Shown: one piece after another, positions 16,377 to 26,022 of the stretch | Layout: every line of letters starts with the position of its first letter | Position numbering within the stretch: the first letter of the stretch is position 1 | Origin: Ignavibacteriae bacterium HGW-Ignavibacteriae-1 | GTDB taxonomy: Bacteria > Bacteroidota > Ignavibacteria > Kapaibacteriales > UBA2268 | Reading direction: 5' to 3' | Length of the DNA: 64,000 bases | NCBI GenBank assembly: GCA_002839825.1 | Contig: PGYU01000004.1 | Coordinates: 62,001 to 126,000, forward strand | Program-made: the position numbers and the translations under genes | Notes under the pieces: generated by a model | Databases searched by the model: none | The model's input: the letters and a program-made list of their open reading frames with translations, nothing else | What the model was told of the DNA's origin: nothing

Positions 16377-18263
16377 ATGCGCAAATGGAAAATCGAAGAC
16401 TCCGCCGAGCTTTATAATATCCAAGGTTGGGGAGTCAATTATTTTAAAATCAACGACAAAGGCAATGCTTGCGTTGTGCCCAAAGACGGGGTAGAAGTTG
16501 ACCTAAAAGCAGTTATTGAAGAACTGCAACTTCGTGACGTCTCCACACCGGTTTTGCTCAGATTTCCGGATATTTTGCATCACAGAATAGCAACTATTAA
16601 CAATTGCTTCAAAGTGGCAACACAAGAATATGATTACAAAGGCGAAAGTTTTGTGATTTACCCTATAAAAGTAAATCAGATGCGTCCGGTTGTAGAGGAA
16701 ATCATCAAGCATGGCGAGGAATTCAATATTGGGCTCGAAGCAGGGTCGAAGCCTGAATTGCACGCCGTTTTGGCTATCCAAGACAATCCTAATGCGCTTG
16801 TAATTTGCAATGGCTACAAAGATGAGGATTTCATCGAATTGGCTCTGTTGGCAAAGAAAATGGGCAAAAACGTTTATCTTGTAGTCGAAAAATTAAACGA
16901 ATTGAAATTGATTTTAAACATAGCGAAGAAATTGAATGTTTCTCCAAATATTGGAATAAGAATCAAACTTGCTACCTCAGGTAGTGGCAAATGGGAAAAC
17001 TCAGGTGGCGACAGAAGCAAATTCGGATTGACCGCCAGTGAGCTTGTCGAAGCCACAACTTTGCTCCAAGATGCCGGCATGACTCATGCTTTGAGATTGA
17101 TACATTTCCATCTTGGCAGCCAAATCACAAAAATCGGCAAAATCAAAGTAGCTCTTCGTGAAGCAGCACAATTTTATGTACAATTACGCAATATGGGCTT
17201 CGCTGTGGAATTTGTTGATATCGGTGGCGGACTCGGCGTGGATTACGATGGCTCTCGCTCTTCGAATTTGAGCAGTATTAACTACACAATTCAAGAGTAT
17301 GTAAATGATGCCGTTTTTAACATCGTTGACGTTTGTGAAAAAAATGAACTTCCTCATCCGAATATCATCACGGAATCGGGGCGCTCAATTACAGCACATC
17401 ATTCGGTTCTCGTATTTGATGTACTTGAAACGACTTCTTTGCCTGTTTGGGATGATTCCTACAAAATTTCCGAAGATGATGATGAATTGGTTAAAGAATT
17501 ATACGATATTTATCAAAATCTCACCAAAAATAGAATGCTCGAAGCTTGGCATGACGCTCTTCAAATTCGTGAAGAATCATTAGACCGCTTTTCGCTCGGA
17601 ATGCTTGATTTGAGAACGAGAGCTTTGATTGAAATGCTTTATTGGTCTGTAGCTCGAGAAATACATGACGTTGCTCAAAATATGAAACATTCGTATGAAG
17701 AGATTAAGCTATTATCCAGACAAATGGCAGATAAGTATTTTTGCAATTTCTCGCTTTTCCAGTCTCTGCCTGATTCATGGGCGATTGACCAAATATTTCC
17801 GATTATGCCGATTCACAGATTGAACGAAAAACCTACTAATTATGCCACTTTGCAAGATATAACCTGCGATAGTGATGGCAAAATTGACCATTTTATTGGC
17901 ACCGGAGAGTATTCTTACAATTTGCAGGTTCATCCGCTCAAAAAGAACGAACCGTATTACATCGGCGTATTCCTCGTGGGGGCTTATCAAGAAATTCTCG
18001 GTGATTTGCATAATTTATTCGGCGATACAAATGCAGTTCATATTGCTATCGAAAATAATAAATATGTCATTAAGCAAGTGATTGACGGTGAAACTGTTGA
18101 GGAAGTATTGGATTATGTTCAGTATAATTCCAAAAAATTAGTTCGCACAATGGAATCATGGGTTACTACTGCTGTAAAAGAAGGGAAAATTACTGCTGCC
18201 GAAGGGAAGGAATTTTTGGCGATTTATCGCTCGGGACTGTACGGCTACACTTATTTGGAATAG
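16377..18263 (+). CDS. speA: Biosynthetic arginine decarboxylase
   Basis: A 628-residue PLP enzyme of the alanine-racemase fold that decarboxylates arginine to agmatine, the entry to putrescine and spermidine synthesis. The PLP lysine lies in VIYPIKVNQMRPVVEEI, followed by GLEAGSKPELHAVLA. RLIHFHLGSQI and FVDIGGGLGVDYDGS are typical barrel motifs. The C-terminal domain has FSLFQSLPDSWAIDQIFPIMPIHRL, diagnostic of SpeA. Length matches bacterial SpeA (about 630-660). No agmatinase gene is nearby. A terminator follows the stop. Confidence 0.96.
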   Translation: MRKWKIEDSAELYNIQGWGVNYFKINDKGNACVVPKDGVEVDLKAVIEELQLRDVSTPVLLRFPDILHHRIATINNCFKVATQEYDYKGESFVIYPIKVNQMRPVVEEIIKHGEEFNIGLEAGSKPELHAVLAIQDNPNALVICNGYKDEDFIELALLAKKMGKNVYLVVEKLNELKLILNIAKKLNVSPNIGIRIKLATSGSGKWENSGGDRSKFGLTASELVEATTLLQDAGMTHALRLIHFHLGSQITKIGKIKVALREAAQFYVQLRNMGFAVEFVDIGGGLGVDYDGSRSSNLSSINYTIQEYVNDAVFNIVDVCEKNELPHPNIITESGRSITAHHSVLVFDVLETTSLPVWDDSYKISEDDDELVKELYDIYQNLTKNRMLEAWHDALQIREESLDRFSLGMLDLRTRALIEMLYWSVAREIHDVAQNMKHSYEEIKLLSRQMADKYFCNFSLFQSLPDSWAIDQIFPIMPIHRLNEKPTNYATLQDITCDSDGKIDHFIGTGEYSYNLQVHPLKKNEPYYIGVFLVGAYQEILGDLHNLFGDTNAVHIAIENNKYVIKQVIDGETVEEVLDYVQYNSKKLVRTMESWVTTAVKEGKITAAEGKEFLAIYRSGLYGYTYLE

Positions 18264-18285
18264 AAAGTAAAAATAGAAAAAAAAA

Positions 18286-18321
18286 ACACCCGAAGGTAAT
18301 TGCTTTCGGGTGTTTTTTTTA
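18286..18321. terminator. Bidirectional terminator between speA and the symporter gene
   Basis: Stem acacccgaa / ttcgggtgt (18286-18294, 18305-18313) has an A-run on its left and eight T on its right, so it can end both convergent transcripts. Confidence 0.88.
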
Positions 18322-18332
18322 CTTAGAAATGA

Positions 18333-20327
18333 TTATTTGGAATTATACCCAAATTTTTTATTTTTGTCAATCCCACCACCATTATTGTCATCATCGTTAA
18401 TTGCGTTTATGCCGTTCTTTCTGTTTTTTTGAGTCAGAATAGAAACCACAACTAAGGATATAAAACTAAGAGGCACGGAGAAAATCGCCGGATTATTGAT
18501 TTGAACCGGAGCATGAACTCCTACCAATCCATAAACGTTGTTGTATGTTTCCTGCGATAGCAAAATCAAACCCAATGCAGAGACTAAGCCAACAGTAACA
18601 GATGCAATTACACCTTGTGCAGTTGTTTTCTTCCAGAATAAAACCATCAAGATTGCAGGAAGATTTGCCGACGCTGCAATAGCAAATGCCCAACCTACGA
18701 GATATGACACATTCATTTCCTTGAATAGTATGCCGAATCCGATTGCAATAGCTCCTACAACTACTGAAGCAAATTTACCGTACATAACTTTTTTATGGTC
18801 AGATAAGTTTTTATTACGCAATTTGTCCATCAAATCGTGTGCTACTGCACCGGCAGAAGCTACTATAAGCCCGCTGACAGTTCCTAATATCGTCGCAAAA
18901 GCTAATGCCGATATTATTGAGAAAATCAACACCCCAAACGACTTAGCCAACAGTGGTGCCGACATATTGTCATTTGTTAAGTCAATTACACCGTTGACCA
19001 TGGCTCCCAATCCCATGTAAAGAGTCAGAACGTAGAACAAACCGATAACACTGATAGCCACAATTGTAGATTTTCTTGCTGCCGACGGACTCGATACAGT
19101 ATAATACCTGATAAGGATATGCGGCAAAGCGGCTGTCCCAAAAAACAATGCAATCATAAGCGAAATAAAATCAATTTGGTTGGTTAAAGTTGCACCTTTT
19201 TCGGCATCAACTTTGAATTTCTGCCCGGGTTTTAGTACTTCTCTTCCCGGCGTAGGATTTTGGTAATATATTGATAATTTATCGGCTCCATCCATTAAAA
19301 CATGTTTGCTCCATCTGACAACAGTTCCATTTTTGATTTTTTCGATAAATGAAAACACATCCAAAGTACCTGTTTTACCATCGGGTTCGTCACCAATTTG
19401 GCTCATGTGTCCTACTTGATAGAACTTTTTCGCTTCTTTCGGAGCCCCGTTGTAAAGAGTTGTTCCGTCACTTTTGTCCAACACATAGAGTGTTTCATCA
19501 ATCAAAGAATCCGCTTCATTGACTCTCCAAATCGTAACTTCACCGTCTTTTTCTAACTTGAGAAACCTTAATTTTTTTTCTTTGTCTGTGTATTCCCGTA
19601 TTAGCTTATATGTCGAATCTTCGAGCACTATTCCATAGGGCTCCAAAGAAATTGTTTTGATAGTTGTGAATCCCCGAAATGGAACATCACCACCTTGGTC
19701 CGGCTCAGTCGAAATACCACGGGCAAAAATCAGGAAAACGAGTGCAATAGAAAAGATGATTAACATTCCACCTTTCATAAATTGGACGTAAGTTGTAGAA
19801 GCCATACCGGCAGTTGCCACAATTATTGTCACAATTGTCCCAACTAATACAACACCAACCCAGTGGGGCATTCCCAACAAAGGCGTAATAAGCGAACCTG
19901 CTCCAACCATTTGTGGAATAAGATAAAATATGGATACCATCAGAGTGCTGATGGCTGCTACTAATTTAATCCCTTTTGAATCAAATTTCGCATCCAAAGC
20001 ATCTGTAAAAGTATATTTACCGAGCTTTTTCATAGGTTCGGCAACGAGAAACAACGCTACAATCCACCCTGCAAGATAGCCGATGGAATAAAGAAATCCA
20101 TCATATCCTGAAACGGCAATCATGCCACAAATACCAAGGAATGACGCTGCAGAGAGATAATCACCTGCAAATGCGATTCCGTTTACAGACCAGTGAATGT
20201 TGCCACCTGCGGCATAATATCCGGAGGAAGTTTTGGTTTTTCTGCCAAAGTGATATGAAATCAGCAATACGACAAGAACAATAGCAACAAATATGAGTAT
20301 TGACCAACCTGATGCTTCGTAATACAT
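18333..20327 (-). CDS. Sodium:solute symporter, acetate (ActP)-like, with a large hydrophilic insert
   Basis: A 664-residue member of the SSS family. The N-terminal part matches cation/acetate symporters: YYAAGGNIHWSVNGIAFAGDYLSAASFLG and GKYTFTDALDAKF. About 13 membrane segments are expected. Residues 204-384 form a hydrophilic, beta-rich insert between two membrane segments, absent in classical ActP; related inserts occur in some symporter subfamilies. A DUF485 gene lies directly upstream with a 1-bp gap, the usual yjcH-actP arrangement, and GGAGG precedes the ATG. It probably imports acetate or another short carboxylate. Confidence 0.9.
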   Translation of the reverse strand: MYYEASGWSILIFVAIVLVVLLISYHFGRKTKTSSGYYAAGGNIHWSVNGIAFAGDYLSAASFLGICGMIAVSGYDGFLYSIGYLAGWIVALFLVAEPMKKLGKYTFTDALDAKFDSKGIKLVAAISTLMVSIFYLIPQMVGAGSLITPLLGMPHWVGVVLVGTIVTIIVATAGMASTTYVQFMKGGMLIIFSIALVFLIFARGISTEPDQGGDVPFRGFTTIKTISLEPYGIVLEDSTYKLIREYTDKEKKLRFLKLEKDGEVTIWRVNEADSLIDETLYVLDKSDGTTLYNGAPKEAKKFYQVGHMSQIGDEPDGKTGTLDVFSFIEKIKNGTVVRWSKHVLMDGADKLSIYYQNPTPGREVLKPGQKFKVDAEKGATLTNQIDFISLMIALFFGTAALPHILIRYYTVSSPSAARKSTIVAISVIGLFYVLTLYMGLGAMVNGVIDLTNDNMSAPLLAKSFGVLIFSIISALAFATILGTVSGLIVASAGAVAHDLMDKLRNKNLSDHKKVMYGKFASVVVGAIAIGFGILFKEMNVSYLVGWAFAIAASANLPAILMVLFWKKTTAQGVIASVTVGLVSALGLILLSQETYNNVYGLVGVHAPVQINNPAIFSVPLSFISLVVVSILTQKNRKNGINAINDDDNNGGGIDKNKKFGYNSK

Positions 20328-20328
20328 A

Positions 20329-20613
20329 CTATATTACCTCCTCATCGTCTTCCGGTTGCATCATTTCTTCTGCACGTGTGCAAAAGTGATTATATGCAAA
20401 TGCCAAAACAATAGCAATTATTATCAATAAAAAACCATAAGCTATAGCTACATTCAAACTACCAACATCAGTAGCCATCAAACTGGGGCTAAGAACGCTG
20501 ATTAATATGAAGCTGGCATAAACTATGGAATATAATATAAAGAACCATTTGCCGAAAAGCTCTTTCAATGGCGAAGAATAGTCCTTCTTCCAATCGGTAG
20601 AGGGTCCGTGCAT
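20329..20613 (-). CDS. DUF485 small membrane protein, symporter partner
   Basis: A 94-residue protein with two membrane segments (about 22-42 and 55-75). SPSLMATDVGSLNVAIAYGF fits the DUF485 (YjcH) signature. These proteins are encoded just before acetate permeases and are thought to assist them. It is the first gene of a two-gene unit with the symporter. The tail is acidic (QPEDDEEVI). Confidence 0.88.
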   Translation of the reverse strand: MHGPSTDWKKDYSSPLKELFGKWFFILYSIVYASFILISVLSPSLMATDVGSLNVAIAYGFLLIIIAIVLAFAYNHFCTRAEEMMQPEDDEEVI

Positions 20614-21038
20614 AAAGCCTCCAAAAGTTGATTTTAAAAAAATAAGACATATTATACATATCTTGTTATGATTATGTTCGTTTCAAATAAAACTTCATTC
20701 AAATTTCATCAAATTCATCTATGAGACTTTTGCAAAAACATAAAATCTTTTTATGATTTTAAATCATCTCTGTTGGTAATTTAGTGATTTAATTTGATTT
20801 AACAAAGAAGATTATTGTGAAAATAAGAATTATATATATAGATATCGTTGTGAATGTTGCCATTTTATTCATAATATGTTTTCAATATCTTCGAAATCAA
20901 TTGACTGTTTGATTCATAGTTTGTTTAAAAATTTGATGGTATCTACAATTTTGATATAATATTTGAATATTCATTTTTGCTTTCTCACCAAATATGTTTA
21001 ATTTAGCTAAAAGAAGTTGGAATAATTATAGAAAAATT
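20614..21038. other. AT-rich divergent intergenic region, no gene seen
   Basis: Separates the divergent DUF485/symporter unit from the adenylate kinase gene, so promoters for both must lie here. The sequence is AT-rich and includes taatatttg near 20960, but no promoter pair is clear enough to call. No RNA gene or repeat is seen. The stretch 20994-21038 could add 15 residues to the kinase if the upstream ATG is used. Confidence 0.6.
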
Positions 21039-22208
21039 ATGCTGAACGTCGCATTATTTGGTCCTCCCGGTGCCGGTAAGGGTACTCAATCTGAATTTTT
21101 AATTGAAAAGTACAAACTCTTTTACATTTCTACCGGCGATTTGCTCCGTAAAGAGATTGCAAATAAGAGTAAATTCGGACTCGAAGCTCAAAGCACTATC
21201 GCTGCGGGCGGCTTGGTCTCGGACGAAATTATTGTCCAAATAATCGAAAAAACTATCACCGATAATCCGGATTCCAACGGCTTTTTGTTCGATGGGTTTC
21301 CCAGAACCTATATTCAAGCCTATATACTCGAAGGCTTGATGCTGAAATTAAATACTTCGCTTGATTGCTTGATTTGCTTAGATGTACCGGAGGAAGAATC
21401 TGTCAAAAGGTTGCTAAATCGCGGAAAAAGTTCCGGTCGCTCTGACGATAACGAAACAGTTATCCGCAATCGTCTGAAAGAATACGAACAAAAAACGCTC
21501 CCGGTTCTGCAATTTTACAAGGAAAAAGAGATTTATATCGGCGTTGATGGAACGCAATCAATTGAGGATGTAAATGCGCAAATCACAGACACCATCAAAC
21601 AAATACTAAGTAAAAAATTACTTAACATCGTTTTGTTCGGCTATCCCGGTTGTGGGCGCGGTTCGCAGGGCAAGGCATTGGCAGCTCATTTCGGATTGGA
21701 ATATGTTGCCACTGGTGCTATGCTCGATGAAGAAATCAAAATCGGCAGCGATGTCGGTCTCAAAATCAAAGAGCTTTACGAAAGCGGTCAACTCGTGCCT
21801 GATGAAATCGTAGTGCCATTGATGGAGAAAAAATTATCCAATTCTAAAGATGCCAAGGGATTCATTTTCAAAGGATTCCCGCGAACATTGGTTCAATCAT
21901 ATATACTCGATGGATTGCTCCGCAAGCATGGCTCTTCGATATCGAAAATTATCGAAATTGAAGTCCCGACGCTTGAACTAATCAGTCGTTTAGACGCTAG
22001 AAGCAAAACCGATAAGAGTATGCCTTATGATTCGAGTACGGCAAAAATCGTAAAGCGATTGCAGGAACACGAAACCAAAACCGTTCCGGTTATCGAGAAG
22101 TACAATCAATTGCATGGTGTAACCAAAATCAACGGCATGGGCGATTTCGACGAAGTATTCCAACGTCTTGCTTTCGAAATCGAAAACGGCTTCAAAAATA
22201 TTCGCTGA
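21039..22208 (+). CDS. adk: Tandem adenylate kinase fusion with a degenerate second domain
   Basis: Two adenylate-kinase-like domains are fused in one frame. Domain 1 (residues 1-190) keeps GPPGAGKGTQ, STGDLLRKEI, FDGFPRT and a short LID (GRSDDNE), so it should catalyse ATP + AMP to 2 ADP. Domain 2 (about 195-389) has GYPGCGRGSQ, with the Walker A lysine replaced by arginine. It also has ATGAMLDEEI without the AMP-binding arginine, and FKGFPRT in place of FDGFPRT. It is therefore probably inactive or has another nucleotide role. Both halves share length and order, so the gene looks like an internal duplication. The ATG at 21039 gives the normal Adk N-terminus; 20994 is an alternative. Confidence 0.9.
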   Translation: MLNVALFGPPGAGKGTQSEFLIEKYKLFYISTGDLLRKEIANKSKFGLEAQSTIAAGGLVSDEIIVQIIEKTITDNPDSNGFLFDGFPRTYIQAYILEGLMLKLNTSLDCLICLDVPEEESVKRLLNRGKSSGRSDDNETVIRNRLKEYEQKTLPVLQFYKEKEIYIGVDGTQSIEDVNAQITDTIKQILSKKLLNIVLFGYPGCGRGSQGKALAAHFGLEYVATGAMLDEEIKIGSDVGLKIKELYESGQLVPDEIVVPLMEKKLSNSKDAKGFIFKGFPRTLVQSYILDGLLRKHGSSISKIIEIEVPTLELISRLDARSKTDKSMPYDSSTAKIVKRLQEHETKTVPVIEKYNQLHGVTKINGMGDFDEVFQRLAFEIENGFKNIR

Positions 22209-22212
22209 TTTT

Positions 22213-22923
22213 TCAATTCAAATTTGTTTTCACTAATAACCATTCAATCTCCGATACATTCCTATCAGAGCCAATTCGTTTGGAAAAATTCTCAATATGC
22301 TTATTGTTTCGACCTTCAGAAATTATTTGAGCCTCAAATCTAACATGTCCTGATTTTTCATCACGTGTACTTCTGAGAGATTGTAATTGCAAATCATTTT
22401 CGGAAATTGCCTCCATAATCATAGGTCTGATTTGCGATTCAGCTTCAATATTGCAACTGATTTTCATCGAATAATGAGAATCAAGATAATCTTCATTTGA
22501 ATGTTTCTCTTTGCGGCGGCTTAAATACATCGCCAATGGACGCAAGATTATTAGTGTAATAACCACAGAAAGGGCTGTAACTATTCCATATGTGTAAAAA
22601 CCTGCACCAACCAAAGAGCCAACTGCAGCAGAGCACCATATAGTCGCAGCAGTATTGAGCCCTTGTACGTTTGCTCCTTCGCGAATGATTACACCTGCAC
22701 CCAGAAAGCCGATACCTGTTACGATTTGCCCAACAACACGAGAAGGGTCGCCGGTTTCACCTGTCAAAGCATGCGAAAGCATTACAAAGGCTGCCGAACC
22801 AATCGCAACCAAAGTGTTGGTTCGCAGTCCGGCGCTTTTTTGCCTGTATTGCCGCTCGAATCCAATCATTCCTCCGAGGAAGAATGCAATTCCAATTCGC
22901 AAAGTATATTCCCAAACTTCCAT
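22213..22923 (-). CDS. MgtC/SapB-family membrane protein
   Basis: A 236-residue protein with about four to five N-terminal membrane segments, including FLGGMIGFERQYRQKSAGLRTNTLVAIGSA and VGQIVTGIGFLGAGVI, the MgtC family signatures. A C-terminal soluble part of about 80 residues resembles the ACT-like domain of MgtC. The family is linked to magnesium limitation, acid stress and control of ATP synthase, but transport has not been shown for MgtC itself. ATG at 22923 is chosen over a TTG four codons upstream. It is the last gene of a minus-strand run, 27 bp after the oxidoreductase gene. Confidence 0.88.
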   Translation of the reverse strand: MEVWEYTLRIGIAFFLGGMIGFERQYRQKSAGLRTNTLVAIGSAAFVMLSHALTGETGDPSRVVGQIVTGIGFLGAGVIIREGANVQGLNTAATIWCSAAVGSLVGAGFYTYGIVTALSVVITLIILRPLAMYLSRRKEKHSNEDYLDSHYSMKISCNIEAESQIRPMIMEAISENDLQLQSLRSTRDEKSGHVRFEAQIISEGRNNKHIENFSKRIGSDRNVSEIEWLLVKTNLN

Positions 22924-22950
22924 ATCGAACACCAATCTATTGTAAAAATT

Positions 22951-23982
22951 TTATGAAATTTTCAATACGATTTTTCCGACGTAATTGCCGCTTTCCAATA
23001 GGCGATGAGCATCGGCAGCATCTTTCAAATCAAATACTTGATGAATGTGCGATTTGATTTGACCTTGATTTTTCATTTCGACAAATTTCACAAATTCATT
23101 CATTGGTCCCAAGAAGATGCCTCTCAAGTTTAAATGGCGGAAATAAAATTGTTGATAATGCAATTTAACTTCCATGCCTGTTAACATTCCACATGCTACG
23201 ATAGTCCCATTCTTGCGCACGAGCGAAAAGCTCTTTTCAAAAGTTGCCGGACCAACGTAATCAATCAACAAATCAACTCCTTTGGGAGCAAATTTGCGTG
23301 TTTCGGATACGACGTCGTCTTCGTGATGATTTAGCACTAAATCAGCACCCAAGCTCTCAAGCACGCTTTTCTTATCATTTTTGCCAACGGTTGCGATTAC
23401 TTTTGCACCTTTTTGTTTAGCCAATTGAACCGCAAATGTTCCCAAGCCGCCTGAGCCGCCCCAAATGAAAAATACATCATCGGGCTTGAGGTCAACAGTT
23501 CCGAAAATTGCATGATAGGCTGTCAATCCGGCGATAGGCAAAGCCGCAGCTTCTTCAAATGATACATTGTCTGTTATTTTGACCAAATTTTCTTCCGGTA
23601 CTGCGATATATTCAGCATAGGCGCCGTGGCGCTGCATTCCGAAAAATTGCCATCCGTCATTCAAGAAAGAATTTTCACCATAGTGTGGGTCGCGCTCTTC
23701 AGGCAATTTAATCGGATAAACGACAACTCTGTCGCCAACTTTGAATTTGTCCGAATTTTTTGCAGTTTGCTCCACAACTCCTGCCATATCGCCACCGAGA
23801 ATGTGAGGCATCATTGTTGTTTGTCCTGGATATCCCTTCCGAACAACGGTGTCAACGCGATTTAGCGAAACAGCGTGAACTCTGAGCAAGACTTCATTAT
23901 CCGCCGGAGTAGGTGTCGGGAAATCTTCAGTATATTGCAGTACATCTGCTGAACCATGTTCATTTATTATAACAGCTTTCAT
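22951..23982 (-). CDS. Medium-chain NADPH:quinone reductase-like oxidoreductase
   Basis: A 343-residue MDR-superfamily protein. The GroES-like N-terminal domain contains GGDMAGVVEQ, and the Rossmann domain has WGGSGGLGTFAVQLAKQKGAKVIATVG for NADPH. The catalytic zinc Cys/His set of alcohol dehydrogenases is not evident, so it is closer to quinone or enone reductases. A loop with PHYGENSFLNDGWQFFG is slightly longer than in QorA. The substrate is unknown. Same strand and close to MgtC and PurB genes; co-transcription is possible. Confidence 0.85.
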   Translation of the reverse strand: MKAVIINEHGSADVLQYTEDFPTPTPADNEVLLRVHAVSLNRVDTVVRKGYPGQTTMMPHILGGDMAGVVEQTAKNSDKFKVGDRVVVYPIKLPEERDPHYGENSFLNDGWQFFGMQRHGAYAEYIAVPEENLVKITDNVSFEEAAALPIAGLTAYHAIFGTVDLKPDDVFFIWGGSGGLGTFAVQLAKQKGAKVIATVGKNDKKSVLESLGADLVLNHHEDDVVSETRKFAPKGVDLLIDYVGPATFEKSFSLVRKNGTIVACGMLTGMEVKLHYQQFYFRHLNLRGIFLGPMNEFVKFVEMKNQGQIKSHIHQVFDLKDAADAHRLLESGNYVGKIVLKIS

Positions 23983-23996
23983 ATTTTATCCTTATT

Positions 23997-25289
23997 TTAT
24001 AATCCACATTTCTTGAAAATATAATCTACGCTCTCGAAAACCTTGTCGTAGCTTAGTAATGCGCTTAATTCTTCTGCCGTAATATTTTGCATTAATTCGG
24101 CATCTTCGATGAGTGATTCGTAGAAGGGTTTCTTCTCGTCCCAAGTTCTCATGGCACATCGCTGAACAATTTCATATGCCTTTTGGCGAGGAAATCCGCG
24201 ACGAGCAAGCTCCAGCAATACTTTTTGGGAATGAATCAATCCGAATGTCAAATTCAAATTATCCAACATCCTGTCAGGATATACGACGAGATTACCCAGC
24301 AGTTTTGAAGTGCGCTGAATAATGTAATCGAGCGTAACAGTTGCATCAGGGAAAATGTTGCGTTCTACGCTACTGTGCGAAATGTCGCGTTCGTGCCAAA
24401 GTGCATTGTTTTCCATCGCCGCAATTGCATAGGACCTGATTAAACGTGCTTGTCCACAAATATTTTCAGAGGCAATCGGGTTGCGCTTGTGTGGCATTGC
24501 GGAACTGCCTTTTTGCCCTTTGGAGAAAAATTCCTCAGCTTCACGCACTTCAGTTCTTTGTAAATGCCTGATTTCAACCCCAATTTTTTCTAATGTTGTG
24601 GCAATTACAGCTAAAGTTGCAATGAAAAAAGCATGTGAATCGCGCTGAATCACTTGCGATGAAACATTGACAGGCTTCAGTCCGAGCTTTTCGCACACAT
24701 ATTCTTCCACTTCGGGAGATAAATGCTCGTATGTGCCGACTGCACCGCTAATCATACCGTAGCGGCAATCTTCGAGTGCATGTTTGAGCCGCTCAATGTT
24801 GCGTTTATTCTCATCGTACCAAATTGCGATTTTCATCCCGAAAGTCATAGCTTCGGCATGAATACCATGGCTACGCCCAACGCAAACAGTATGCTTGTAC
24901 TCGCGAGCTTTGATTGCCAGAACTTCGGAAAGCACGTTTAAATCTTCGAGCAAGATGTCTCCTGCGTCTTTTATCTGCACGGCAAGGCAAGTATCCAAAA
25001 CGTCGCTGGAAGTCATCCCAACGTGCATATAAGCCGATTTATCGCCAATGTACTCTTCGACGTTCGTCAAGAATGCAATTATATCGTGCTTGGTGGTTTC
25101 TTCAATTTTGTTAATACGCTCGATGTCAATTTTTGCATTTTCGCGAATAAATTTTGCCGCTTCTTTGGGAATAATTCCTAATTCTGCTTGAGCTTCGCAA
25201 GCTAAAATTTCGATTTCGAGCCAAATTGCATATTTCGTTTCGTCGGTCCAAATTTTGCCCATTTGGGGCAATGTATATCGTGCTATCAT
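23997..25289 (-). CDS. purB: Adenylosuccinate lyase
   Basis: A 430-residue fumarase/aspartase-superfamily enzyme that acts twice in purine synthesis, releasing fumarate from SAICAR and from adenylosuccinate. The signature GSSAMPHKRNPIASENI (with the flexible catalytic loop) is intact. MHVGMTSSDVLDT and GRSHGIHAEAMTFG are the other two conserved regions. N-terminal IARYTLPQMGKIW is typical of PurB. It lies 15 bp upstream of the oxidoreductase gene on the same strand. Confidence 0.96.
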   Translation of the reverse strand: MIARYTLPQMGKIWTDETKYAIWLEIEILACEAQAELGIIPKEAAKFIRENAKIDIERINKIEETTKHDIIAFLTNVEEYIGDKSAYMHVGMTSSDVLDTCLAVQIKDAGDILLEDLNVLSEVLAIKAREYKHTVCVGRSHGIHAEAMTFGMKIAIWYDENKRNIERLKHALEDCRYGMISGAVGTYEHLSPEVEEYVCEKLGLKPVNVSSQVIQRDSHAFFIATLAVIATTLEKIGVEIRHLQRTEVREAEEFFSKGQKGSSAMPHKRNPIASENICGQARLIRSYAIAAMENNALWHERDISHSSVERNIFPDATVTLDYIIQRTSKLLGNLVVYPDRMLDNLNLTFGLIHSQKVLLELARRGFPRQKAYEIVQRCAMRTWDEKKPFYESLIEDAELMQNITAEELSALLSYDKVFESVDYIFKKCGL

Positions 25290-25345
25290 TTAATTTTATC
25301 CAATAATATTTTATTCTAATTCATTTTTTCAAAAATACACAAATA

Positions 25346-26017
25346 TCAAATATTCAATTTTTTAGTGGCTGTTTTGGGTATGAATTCGCTGACATAAATC
25401 GGCTCGAATGTTTCGATTTCGGCAAATTCTTCATTGGCAATCATTTGTAAAGCGTAATTGCAGATTATTCTCGAATTCGGGAAAATGCTTGTAGCCGCTA
25501 AATTCAATTCTTCCGGAATTATCCCACAAATGAAATCACCGTCAGTAATTATATTTTGGAAAATCTCGTAATTTTCGAACTCAATATCACCGAGAGGAGT
25601 TGAATTTAAGTCAAAAAGTTGGAAATAAACCTGCTCTTTATGCGAAGGCAGCACACTGATTATGCGTTTGTGCTCGCTTTTTAAATGTGATTTAGCTTCG
25701 AGAGCAATGGCTTGCAAGGTTGGCACAGCAAGGATTTTAATCTCCGAGCCGAAACAAAGCCCTTTGGCAAATGCTGCTCCAATCCGCAATCCCGTGAATG
25801 AACCCGGTCCCGCTGACAATGCGACATAATTCAGCTTTGAAAAATCCCCGCTTAGGTGGTCAGCTATTAGCCTTTGGGCATAGAGTGCGAGCAATTTGTC
25901 ATGTGCATTCGATGAATAGCAGCTATACTCGGCAATTACATCATTTCCGAATGATAATGCCACGGAAAGCGTTCTTTGGGAGGTTTCGAGAGTCAATATT
26001 ATTTCATTATTTTTCAT
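25346..26017 (-). CDS. tsaB: tRNA threonylcarbamoyladenosine biosynthesis protein TsaB
   Basis: A 223-residue ASKHA-fold protein that partners TsaD and TsaE in making t6A37 on ANN-decoding tRNAs. The N-terminal ILTLETSQRTLSVAL and LSAGPGSFTGLRIGAAFAKGL are family signatures. It ends without the full metal site, as expected for TsaB. It starts 6 bp after the mfd stop, so it is translated from the same message as mfd and hflX. Confidence 0.92.
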   Translation of the reverse strand: MKNNEIILTLETSQRTLSVALSFGNDVIAEYSCYSSNAHDKLLALYAQRLIADHLSGDFSKLNYVALSAGPGSFTGLRIGAAFAKGLCFGSEIKILAVPTLQAIALEAKSHLKSEHKRIISVLPSHKEQVYFQLFDLNSTPLGDIEFENYEIFQNIITDGDFICGIIPEELNLAATSIFPNSRIICNYALQMIANEEFAEIETFEPIYVSEFIPKTATKKLNI

Positions 26018-26022
26018 ATTCG

